DNA of 64,000 nt from Sipunculus nudus (taxonomy: Eukaryota > Annelida > Sipuncula > Golfingiida > Sipunculidae). The stretch covers positions 9,726,729 to 9,790,728 of the forward strand of contig CM049314.1 of NCBI GenBank assembly GCA_026874595.1, read 5' to 3'. Made by a program: the position numbers and the translations under genes. Positions 38,401-51,700 of the stretch are shown here, in pieces (within the stretch, counting starts at the first letter, position 1; each line of letters starts with the position of its first letter). The notes below the pieces were generated by a model that saw only the letters and a list, made by a program, of their open reading frames with translations, searched no databases and was not told where the DNA came from.

Positions 38401-41400
38401 GTCATGTCATCCATATCACCTCCCAGGTGCATGCATCATAATGTGTTTTGAATATCATTATAAGCATATATATGCTTATGTATACCATGCAGACCATGGC
38501 TAATTTTAATATTGATTAAAATTTAAGTCAATATCTGAGTAAGGATATCTTTTCACCCTAAGCTGGGATGATTGCAATTTTCAGAGATTTTTTCCAATGC
38601 AAATACCCACCAAGATACTGAACAGGCATCACACTTCTAAGAATGTACAGCCAACAGTTTCTATATTAAGTTTCCCATGTTTTCCAAGATAACACATCAG
38701 GTTACACTCTCACTCATATTCTGATGTCAAAACTTCCTTAAACAGCTAAAAAATCACAGATTAAAGAAAAAAGGTAAAAACACCTGTCAAACCCAGGTTT
38801 AATATTTTCACCCAGTGACTGAATAAATAAGCTGTAAATTCAGGAAAGTGTAACACCAGTGATATCTGGTTAATTCCTCATGTTTACTGCGGAAATCAAT
38901 ACCAACTTTATACTGGACTTCTCACAATACTGTACTGAATAATCACAAACCAGTTTTAAGACCCATAAATACATCTCACTGATCAATATTTGGTAAACTT
39001 GCAGCATAGGTTATCTTTCATTTGCATTGCTCAGCCTTCATTTTCCCTGTGTAGCCTTACTTTTGCCCCTTACCCCCATGTCCAATGGGAACATTGGCAA
39101 TGACCGCACAAAATATCATTCAATCATACTGCAATGTTCAGGAGAGTAACCTATGCTACATTTTACCCAATAATACATCAAACAGGCACCACTTTCTAAA
39201 AACTCACCATCACATCAAACCAGTATCATTCATTTCCTTTACCATCTCTCACTAGCCTCTCTTAAATCTCATGCATATGTCACTCCCTTTTATTAACTAG
39301 AATACCGGTAGTCGACATGCAACAAGTGATAACATGTATCTCCATTTCACAGAGACATGGGAAAAGTAATGCATAGAATGTTCTTGATATGACATGATTC
39401 CAAATTTGTGGCATCAGTGATGCCAATTAAACTCCCCGTACATGTGCAATTTTCACCAAAAATGGAATTACAGATGGATACACCATGCAGGATTTCTGGC
39501 TGAGACAGCAATCAACTACTGAGAAAAAGTACATCAATGTATTCTATAAAAACAGAAAAGCAGGTGGAGCCACATGTATGGTCTACAACAAAGCTATCCA
39601 AGATGGATAAACATGCCAAAATTTCAGGCTGATACATCCATCCAATCCTCAGATATAACCCAAAAGCACACACAAAAATTGCAGATGCCGCAACCAATCT
39701 TGTATACAAGATTGAGGTACAAAAGATCTATGGACATGCACCATTTCAGGCCAATATGGCAAATCACTCCTCAGAAAAAGGGTATTGATTTATTATACAA
39801 AAATGGAAAGGTTGGTGGCGCCACCTGTCTGGTCTAAGAAAAAACCCTCCAAGATGGATGTGCATGCCAAACTTCAGACCAATACATCGATAACTACTGA
39901 GATATGAGCAATTTTCACCTAAAGCAAACACACAGATGGACCCCACATGAAAACTATTGCAGATGGCGCCACCAGCATCAATAATAAGAAGTATCCATGA
40001 TCTATGGACATGCACAATTTCAGGCCAATATGGCAAATCACTCCTGAGAAAAAGGGTATTAATTTATTCTATGAAAATGGCACGGTTGGTGAAGCCACCT
40101 GTCTGGTCTAAGAAAAAACCCTCCAAGATGGATGTGCATGCCAAATTTCTGACCAATACACTGAACCACTCCTGAGATATAAGCAAAATTCACCTAAAGC
40201 AAACATATGGATGAACAATTGCAATGCACTTCAAGTCATGAATTTCAGGCCAATACGGCAAATCACTCCTGAGAAAAGGGCATTAATTTATACTATAAAA
40301 ATGTTAAGGAAGGTGGCCCCACCTGACTGGTCTCCAAGAAAACTCTCCAAAATGCATGTACATGTCAAATTTCAGACCCATACATTGAACCACTCCTGAT
40401 ACGAGCAATTTTCACCTGAAGCAAATATACAGATTGACGCCACACAAAAACAAATGAAGATGGCACTACCAGTCTCGAGATGAAGGTATCCATGATCTAT
40501 GAACATGCAAAATAGCAGCTCAATACATTGAACCACTCCTGAGATATGGGCTGTTTTCAAAAAGACACCCAGATTCATACTGCACAATTTTGACTGCAGG
40601 TTGCGGCACCAGTCTTTGTTAGGCAACTTTTCCAGGTTTCGGATAGATTGGTCCAAGGGTCTCAGAGGAGTTCTCCGGTAACGAACTGGGCGGCAGCAGA
40701 ACACAATCAAAACATAGTATTCTCAAAACTTTTTGGGGGGGGGCGGATACAATTAAAAAACCTGAAGAAATTTTACTACTCCACAAGAAAAATTTTACAT
40801 GTTAGAGTTGCATATCTAAACAAATGTTTAATTTGTAACAGCTGACACATCACAATTTTTTTTTTTTAGTTACACAGTTGTAGATACTGTTAAAACTTTT
40901 TACAGTTGCATGACGAAACAGAGGCATTATATTATCATGGTTCTACTTGAAAACCTGAAGGTATTAATTTAAACGGAGCTGATCTTTTGTTCACCACTGT
41001 CATAGCAGTGAATTATATTTTACTTTATTTGAGCAATTGTGACAGATAATAACCTAGAAAGACACCGATCATTTTCAATGATAATTAAATCATGTAATTA
41101 TTCAAGCATATAATTTTTTTTTTGGTACTTTACTGTAGGGTTGTCCCACTTACCTCCATTCTCTAGTTGAAGTACTTTATTCAATTTGAACTTGGATTAA
41201 TCATGAACTACTGGTAATCTGCACTAAAAATAATTCTACTTTTACCTCCTGTGTTCATGCTTACCCATTCCATCAACCAACATAAAGGGAAGTCATTAAA
41301 ACACTTAATTTTCTGCATTAATTTATGCCTGACAGTCACAACTATTAACAATGGTATTCCTGGCCTGTCTTCAAACCAACTGGTAAAATTCCAAAATCCA

Positions 41401-42688
41401 CTGGTGAACCTGTTCCTTTTCAGAATGCTGGGACAGGTCATATTTTACTTAGATACAAACGGTACTAAATGTTGATAAACAACAAGAAAGAACAGATCAA
41501 CAGAACATGTGAAGATTTGTTTATCACTGGGTGCAGCTCTTGGTTTCAAAGACCGTACATTGAACATATCACACTCACACAAACACCTCCTTGCCACCCT
41601 TGCTCACATTCTGATACAAGACCTTGCCCTCCTACCTTAGCCTGTTTGTGCCATAGGTCTATGTTCTTGCGCTGAGCTTTGGAGAAATGGTCCCAGGCTT
41701 TCTGTAAGCTAGCTGCTCCAAACACCTTTTCTATCTGTTCCACTTGAATAGAAACAGTGATCCATTGGTCATTTAGGTGACTAACATGAAAGAAAAGCTA
41801 GGTCAGTGTCAATAGCATCTGAGTAACATCCATGGTATTAAATGGAAATACATTGAATATAACCATGAATGAATGAAATTATATTTCAAAGTAATTCACA
41901 GCACAATATATTAACTGGCCATGATTAATAAATTAACCCATTCAAACAACAGGTGTATTAACTTTCTAAAATTTATACTTTTATAGAGATAGGATTTTCA
42001 GTTATATTTCAACACAGAAGCTATTCTTACATAATTGTTTGTTTCATTCAAATGCTGTTGACACTTTAGCCTGTTAAATTTCTCAGAAACCAACCACCAC
42101 CTTGTTTCAAGATGGCAGCTTGGATTCAGTTACCATGGCAACATCATTCCTCTAACACTGGCTCTCCACAAGATGGTGACCCCTCATCATTCATGGACAT
42201 ATAACTGGAAAAATGTACATTATTTCATCCAAGACGACTTGTGTTCACCTTTGACCTGTGAAATCTGCATACACAAATTCATATGGCTATGCCTCCTCAA
42301 ATTGCTCGGACTTACCTTAAGTTCATTTGACAATAATGATAATAACTGTTTTTAAGTTTGACAGACTCTTCCAGGGATCGGCCATAAACAATACATCAAA
42401 CCCCTCAAATACTAGGGCTGGTGTCATATTCCCAAGGCTAATTTTTCATGATTTTCACTTTGTTCTTTGTTTCACAAGGTGTCTCATTTACGCGATCTTA
42501 CCATGCAGTATCCTACACATAGTATATCAAAGTTATTACATTATTATTTCGTATGCACACTCAATCTTCACTGTCTGATGAGGACCCACAAGGGGTAGAA
42601 ATTTTTGTCTTCAATAGACAGATAATATAAAATATCTGATATTATTTATAATGTATATCTTTTACTTACATATAACATAAAAAAATGT

Positions 42689-42744
<56 letters not shown>

Positions 42745-45700
42745 TATCAATATTTTGCCTCGTGACCTTTAAATCTACAGGTGTGGTCATGTGAATAATA
42801 TACATAAACTGCCAATGAGGCTATATAATAAATGACTGATCAATGAAGCATCTTATTCACACAGGTGTCATTTTTGCCGTAATTTCTTTTTCGCAAAGAT
42901 CATGAATTTGAAACCCTCACAAACAAGAAACCAACCGCAGTATTAGAACCATGGCATATGTCACACCAACAGTCCACATACCATGCGTGATATTGTCCCA
43001 GGAACTCACCAGAATTTTAATTAATAATTTTAATCTATTACTGGTAAGCTATTCCCTGAATCTCATATTAAGCTGTAAAAATAATCAATTGTTTCATTCT
43101 TATGTAATTTGTTTATTTTAGAGTAATTTTGAAGTACCACATAGGTGAACACACCATTTCCTTTCCTCCTCCCTTGTAGATTCCTGAATGCCACCATTTG
43201 AGCCATGAAGAGTGCCTTACATTACTTATTATAACTAATTGTACAATCCATATAAAATAAACAAAGTTTATATTAAATGTATATTATTTCTGCAGCAAAA
43301 TTATGGCAGTGGGCACCCAATGGCCATACCAGTTCAAATTATATATTACCTGTACATCCTTATGTTATAGTGGATGAAAAAGGCATCTGCTTACAAGAAA
43401 AGTTGGAACACATAAAATGGGGCAAATTTAATCCTTCTAATGCTTCAACCTTTCCACATTTTCCTGAAGGACACAATTATCGAGGACTTCTGTAGGGAGA
43501 TTACTTACAAAAGAGGAAAAAAAAGCTATATGCAGTGAACTCCTTTCACATTATCTGTAACATATCCTTGAATTGCTGACTTGGAGCAGTTATGTTGCTT
43601 ACCACTCAAAACCCATTAGGACTTGTGCCAGTCAATTGATGGGAGTCAAGAGCCAATTAAAAAATGTGCAAGTTAAGTATAACATAATATTCCATATATT
43701 CAATATTATTTACACAATGACAGGCCAGTTAAGACTGCAGGATTTGATCCTTCACACAAAAGTGAACCCTCTGTTTGCCATGACAACTCTTCATATTTAA
43801 ATTAACAGGTGGAGCCAGTTTTAGCCGAACAAAGATGTTGAGAATCCAGAATATACAAAATTGACAAATTTAAATAATGATCATAAGTACCTGGTTTTAT
43901 GGCTTTTATTTATATTAAAAAAAAAATAAATGTAACATATTCACTTTGGACTACTTTCACATCAATCTACACACTAGACACACTAGGAATCTAGATTAAT
44001 ATTATCAACTGCATCTTTGTCGATCATTAATTTCCTTCATATGATCCCTAATGATTAGTAATGAATAATATGATTTATTTTTTTATCATTAAAATTTCAC
44101 TGAAAAATAGCATAGGTGACTGCATGGTGTTATTTGGAATAACACTGACATTGACATTCTATCCATCCATACAAGATTCTTACATCATCAGTAACTGCAA
44201 GTTAATTTTCTGTTACTCATCAACTAACAAATTCCTTTTCTATTAATTTTTCTTTAATTTGTTATAAAAAAAAACAATACAAAATTATTAATTTATTGTT
44301 TATTTGTTATGTTGTGATTCAAAACAACTACTAGATGAGTTGGGTTGGACACCTGGATCAACTGTGGCTGGGCATTAGCTGCCTAGCTGGCCCAGTGTAT
44401 GCTTCGCTCAAGCATGCATAATCTGATGAAAGGTCAACAAGGTCAACATACAGGTGACTGAAGAGGGGCTGGATTAAGCCTGGGTCTGACATGGTCTCAT
44501 AAAAACATTAATAAAAGCTACAATATTTGGCCAATTTCTTTCAGCTTTCTAAACTACAAAGATGAAATCCTTATGTGTGCATGATATGAAAATTATATCA
44601 ACAGTGCTCTCTGGAAACAAACGTGCCATGGTCAAAGTTGGGCAAAATTTAAGGTACTAATTTTATATTTATACTAATAACTTACAAAATTTGAAAAATT
44701 CAGAACTAATTTTTGGTATTCAATTGAATCTTGATTAAATAATGTTACATCCCTGACAAAAAATCTCTAGCTTCAGCAATCCTCTTGTTAAGGGAGTAAA
44801 TATATTTCTTGATTTTTTAAAAAGTGCATTATGTTTGGGCCCATAACTTAAAACAATTACGCAATACTGACATCATTTCTGGCATGTGCATAGCGAATGT
44901 ATAGAAAAATATGTATATTATATATGATCAAAGTCAGATCAGTGGTTTGATATTAGGCAGTCTTACAGTGTAACAATGGGTTTTTAATGGAAAAATGAAG
45001 TTTTTCATTAATATTTCGAAGGAATTAAGTCCTAGTGATCAAATTCTTGGCATGGTAGGGGATTTTGGAGACATCTAACTGTATGCTAAATTTAAGGAAC
45101 TTAAGAGCTGAAGCTGGGGAGCTGAGCTCTAGCAAACTGCATAACACTAGCTTGATGTAAACTTGATGTGACATGGAGCTTGAAAACTTGAATAAAATCT
45201 ATAGTTTTTGATCAACTGGTTTCAAATTTTTGGTGTTAACAGACAAAATGCTAACAAAAACATGCTGTGAAAATTAAATCCACAGTACTTACAGGAAAAA
45301 AACGTGCCATGGTCAAACTTGGGCAAAATTTAAGGTACCAATTTTATATTTCTGCCAATATTTAAAAAATTTTAACAGATTTTGATCTAATTTTTGGTAT
45401 ACAATTAAATTTTGATCAATTTAAGTTGTATTACTGAAAAAAAATCCCTACCTTTAACACTTTTGGTCTTAAGTGACCAAATATCTTTCCTGATTTTTTT
45501 ACAAAGTCCATTATGTTTGGGCCCATTACTTTTTTAAATTAAATAATACTGACTTAATTTCTGGCATGTACATATGAACTATATAGAGGAATATTTATGC
45601 TAAATATGAAGAAAACCAGATGAGTGGTTTTGATATTAGGCAGTCCTGAAGTGTGAAAATAGATTTCTAATAAAAAATTGAGGTTTTTCCTTTATATCTC

Positions 45701-48700
45701 GAAGGAACAAAGTCCTATTGACCCAATTTTCGGCATGGTAGGAGATTTTGGAGACATCTAACTGTATGGGGAATTTCAGATTCGTAGGTCCAATGGTGTC
45801 GAAACGTGCCAGTCTTACAGACGGACATCCAGACAGATGGACGGACAGACAGACGGACGGACATTAGACAATGGACCACGACTATAGCTCAGATGACTTA
45901 TAGTCAGCTGAGCTAAAAACAGAGCTGCCTCTTCATATTCAGATTTGAAAAATTCAACTCAAATCTTTATGTATGGAGAGTTATAATGGAAACAGAGGCT
46001 CAGTATTAATGTATTATATGACTGGCATTTCAGAAACACAAAGGTACATAACACTGACTATATACAGCCAAACACAGGCTTTTACTTGTCATACCTATTG
46101 TTAATCGCTGCTCCTACTTGGGAGGCTGTAGATACACCATAAGGTGGAGTGACACCAGTCACGATACCTTATCACTGGGCCAAACGCTGCGCTCTTTGTT
46201 TCATGCCACTAATCAGAGGACCATTATACTCATCCAGATATTACAGTATCAACACTTGTCCAGGATTCCAATAACGGATTCTGCGTGACTGTACACATTA
46301 AGGTTACACTACCACACAACTTACTCTGTCGCAAAACTCCCTCCATCTGCTGTCTGTATTTTTCCTTCATCTGTTCAAACTCCTCGTCGTGTTGCGCTTT
46401 CTCGTTCATGAGACGGCGGATGTGGGCGTTTGTGCTCTGCACCATGCTGTAGAAGTTGTTTGCGCTTCGCTTGGTGCAGTCTCCCCGCTCCAGCCAGATA
46501 CACAGGATCTGTGCCGCTTTCATAAAGGAATCATCTCCTGTTATAATAACAAAAACAACCATACAACAAAACTCTTGATACATTATCACTGGGCTACTCT
46601 TAAAAAATGATTTCAAATAGCACGATTCATCAGATTTCAATACTTTCAATGCTGAAATATTCAAGACAATTTCAAATTTTAAATTTTCACAATTCTTGAT
46701 TTCTTAGGGAACTTTAACTGCATTATAACTTAACTTCATTATATGATGTGCACTACAAACCAATCATTATTTCTTTGCAGTTAATTGTTTGTTCTTATTT
46801 TTAATTTTATTCTGCCAAATAATTATATTCTGATAACATTCTGTACAAAACTGTACCAATACAGGAACAAAACACCAAGAGATTTGCTCTCATCAGGAGA
46901 AAGACTAGTACTTATAATTTTGTTAGCACTATACACATATATTACATTCCAGATCAGCTGACACAAGGCTGGCTGTGTTATACCAGAGGCTATGTGAGAG
47001 GTAAAGGATGAATCGCTGGACCACCCTGTCACACTGGAATCTCTTCTAGTAGGCACCTCCATAAAGTGGACACTTTTATAAAGTGGACTGTTTGGCACAG
47101 TCCCACGGGTCCCCACATCATAAAGGTTTGACTGTATTATGAAATTTAATGAGGAAGTTAATATCTGAAATCTCTTTTGAGACCAGCTTTGTTGTCCCTT
47201 CCACATACTATGTGGGCTAACTGGTGCTCAGCCCACTTTTTAAGTGGTTTACACTTTGACATAAAGTCAAACCATGATATTAATGATTAGAGTTTTCAAT
47301 CAAAATTTCACCCAAACTCATTTTTAACACTGTAGGCTTAACACACACAGCCTCTCAAGTCCCATGTCTTAACCACAAGGCTTAGTCTTAAGTAGAAAAG
47401 TTCTGAAGTGATTCATTCACTCTGAACATACACTAAGATTCTGCATGTTAAAAGCTTGAGTAGGAGTTAAAACTATTTCAGTACCTTTCAGTCTGTCCAT
47501 GAGGACACCAGCCTCGTGTTCAGAGTAGTGAACAACTGGTGGTGGACTGGGAGGTCTCAGTCTCTCTTCTTCGATTCTCATGCGATGGCGTTCCTCACGG
47601 GCCAGCACCCGCTGTTTACACTCCCACTCATACAGGTCATCTCGAGCCTGAGCATAATCCACGTGTAGTCGGCCAGTGTTTGGTTTGTCATCCAGATCAT
47701 TGATCTTCATACGGTAACCTGAAATTATTCACACCACCTTACAGATCTGTAGCTTAAAGTCCCTGAATAACTGAATAATGCTTATGTATTATAATACATG
47801 CTATGGATATTCTCAGGTACCTAACAGACCTAACAGTCTCGCCATTTAAGCTTGCTTGTTTTGCAAAGTGGTTGGAACACTGGACTTATGTGCCATCCGC
47901 AATGGGTTTGAATCCTGGATCAGCCCTACTATATTTACCCCATAAAAAAAATCACCTTATATTTAAGTTGAAAAAAAGCAACTTATGTCCTTGTGTGACA
48001 CTTTTGTCCACTCATACCAGCAGCTTTCCTATGATTGCATGGCTGCTAATGTTCAGAGTCACAGTCTGAGGAGGTCTCCTGATACCAGTGAACAAAGCTG
48101 TCACTACAAGTATGTCAGGGGCTGTTCAATTGTCCGTGGTATGTAAGATGTAGTTACAAGGTATAAGATTAACAAGCATGGTGCCAATTGTGATCAATAA
48201 TTAATTTTGTGACAATATAACAAGGAGGTATGAACTCTTCCAAATTCACAAACACATATATATTTCTGAGGCTTACTTACCTGAAATATATATAGCTTTG
48301 TCCACAGATTCTTCATTTTCAAATCTCAGGTGAGAAAAATTCTTCTTGCTCATCCGTATACTACAGATTGGTCCACAACTCTCAAACAGCTCACGCAGGA
48401 TTTCATCTGTACAGGTCTCAGGCAGACCCCCTACGAAGATCGTCCTGCACCCTGGTGGGCGTTCCCTCACTGACGGTGGCGGGGCATCTGGACAAAGAGA
48501 TAGCAGCCCTTGTATTGGTCCAAACTACTACCCATCATTTAAACAGTAAAGCTAAGAACCCATATATATGGAATGATGAATGCATGTTGAGAGATTTCAT
48601 ACTTACAGGCATGATAAGTATATTTTCTATGTGTCATTACTGGATACAATTCCAAACCAGCAAAATCACTACATGTAGAGATTAGTGTTACAGGATATGC

Positions 48701-51700
48701 AATCAGCATACTGAATCTGCGCGTAAGGAATCTCTCCTTATTTGGTCAATACTGAATTTACCCACATTCCACATGCTGGATCTGCACTGCGTTCCTTAGG
48801 AAAGGAAATTGCTCAAAAGGTGATAGGTTAACTATGTTTCATGAAAAATAATGAAATAATATTTTCTTTTTATTTACCTGTTACATATGTTGTTATGGTT
48901 CTTTGTGTGAGTAAAACAGTCCACAGTCTGTTTTCTATAACCAGCCTGCTGACAAGAGGTCTGATCTTGCACAGGGGCAGAAGAAACACTGGTTGGAGGC
49001 TTGATAAATCTAATAAGATTTTGGCAGATACCCCTTTAGTGTAAGGAGGAAACACTTTATATGAATATTTAATATGTCTGGCATGTGAATAGGTCCCTTA
49101 AACCCCACTGCTCTATGTGTATGTGTGTGTTATACAAGTGTAACTTACTCATTGGAGGCGGGTACAGGGTGGCGTTCTTCAGGTGTACAGGCTGTTTTAT
49201 TGGTGCAGCAAGGCCTGGCATGGGGCTCATGAAACCTCCATACTAAAACAATGAACATTACTAATTACATATGTATGTCTCTTACCAAACAACTAAAACA
49301 AGAATACATCATTATTGTGCTATCCATCCCAAGCATCTTAATTACAGGATCGGGCATTCATATTAAATCTGGAAATTCCAATACAATTTTTATTGGCAGT
49401 TGATGATAAAACCATGTAAAACAGGACATAATGAATTTGTGAAAGGAGTCCAGTAGCAAAAGGTGCAATGTACCCCTAATTTTTGACAGCCATGATTAAA
49501 CTTAAATTCTACCCACTTGTCAAGAATATAGATAACTGTATGCACATGTAATAACACGTATCATCCACATATCACATTACCTTAACAAGGAAATTAAGCA
49601 TTCAGATCTGGATACAAATTTTTTGTTTGCAGGGAACCCCACACTGCATCAATATACTCACTGGTGCATACCCCATTGGACCCATCATGGGGTCATTGGG
49701 CATACCCCCCATCATGGGGTTAAAGGGCATTGGAGCCATGGGAGGATGCATCATGCTGGGCATGCCTGCCATGGGCATGTTGCTCACTGGGCTTGTGCTG
49801 TCTGCTCCACTCATCACTACATGCTGTATTTCATCTGTGGAAATTAACAAAAGTACTTATAGTATTAACCCAAAATAATATGAACTTAAGAAAGATTGTG
49901 GTTCTACAATCAATACCCATTTATGGGTTAATTGTATCCGCCAAAACAGAGTTTTGCAGATACTATGTTTTCAGCCCACCACCGCCGCAGCCACCGCCGC
50001 CGCGTAGGTGTCCGGAGAACTCCTCCGTAACTGCTGGGCGGAATTTTACGAAACCCGGGATTATGTTCAGGTCACATGTGAACTGCTGCGCCCCGATTTT
50101 GTTTTGACCTCTGACCTTTTCTCTGCGCTCTGCGTCCGTTTGTGCGTCTGCTTCCACACATAAACCCACATATCTGGGGAACCATTTGACCAATCAGGAA
50201 ATTTTTTTGCACAAATGTAGCCCTTGGAGAGCTTTATAACATACACAAACAAGTGACCCAGGGGTCATGACGCTCAGCTGACCAGTAAGACATTGACAAA
50301 AGTAATTTTATCATCTGAATGTCAAATTTGAATGAAATACTTTTTCCAAACTTGACCTTTTGTATAAAATCATCCAATATTCATTGGGGTACTATGGAGC
50401 TCTGTAGCATGAAGGATATGGGTAACAGACACCTATTTTCAAGGTTTACAAGATGACTTTTCAGGGGTCTCCCAGCATGTCAAAAAATAAAATTCTAGGT
50501 CCAGTTATTATGATTTGTGCCCTGTTTACAGATCACCAAATGTTTAAAGATCACAAAAGTAGAGAAAAAAAATCGTAAAAAATAAAAAAAATATAGGTGG
50601 CGCCACCAATCTCCAGAAATTGATGAAACACTCCATGATCAATATCCATGCAAAGAATCATGGTGATTAATGCATTAGTTGTTCAGATACTTGAGCTTTT
50701 GTATTAAATTTTGCATTATTCTGGGGGGTATTTCAGAACCCCATAGCTCGAAGAATATAGGTCACAGTGACCTAATTTCAGGTTTACAAGGAGAATTTCC
50801 ATAGACCTCCCAGGATGTCAAGTAAGAAGATTCCAGGTCTAGCGGTTACGAATTGTGCCCTGTTAACAGACAAACGCCTGGATGGCCGGACAGACGACGG
50901 ACAAAAGGTGATCCCTATAGCTCAGATGACTTTCAGTCAGCTGAGCTAAAAATTGAAAAAATACAGGTGGCGCCACCAGAATGCAGAAACTGATGAAAAA
51001 TTTCATGATCAATATCCATGCAAAATATCATGGTGATCAATATAATAATTGTTCAGATACTTGAGCTTTTGTATCAAATTTTCCATTATTCTGGGGGGTA
51101 TTTCGGAGCCCCATAGCTCAGAGGTTATGGGTAACAGAGACCTAATTTCAAGTTTTTAAGGAGACTTTTCATGGGCCTCTCAGCATGTCAAGAGAGAAGA
51201 TTCTAGGTCCAGTTGTTACGATTTGTGCCATGTTAACAGATGACCGCATCTTATGAGGTCTCAAAAATAGAGAAAAATTTCGTAAAAATAAAAAAATTCA
51301 GGTGGCGCCACCATACTGCAGAAACTGATGACACATTCCATGATCAATATCCATGCAAAGAATCATGGTGATCACTGCAATAGTTGTTTAGATACTTGAG
51401 CTTTTGTATCAAATTTTCCATTATTCTGGGGGGTACTTCGGAGCCCCATAGCTCAAAGGTTATGGGTAACAGAGACCTAATTTCAGGTTTCCAAAGAGAC
51501 TTTTTATGGGCCTCCCTGCATGTCAAGAGAGAAGATTCTAGGTGTAGTCGTTACGATTTGTGCCCTGTTAACAGATGGCCGCATCTTAAGAGGTCTCAAA
51601 AATAGAGAAAAATATTGGTAAAAATCGAAAAAAATACAGGTGGCGCCACCAGTCTGCAGAAACTTATGAAACACTCCATGATCAATATCCATGCAAAAAA

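Noticed and set aside
44330-44520. GC-richer islet with GGCTGGGCATTAGC / GCTAGCTGGCCC hairpin words as an RNA gene
   Set aside because: No recognisable RNA family; more likely another repeat fragment.
47855-47940. Functional tRNA gene
   Set aside because: The acceptor and anticodon stems do not pair; a SINE fragment fits better.
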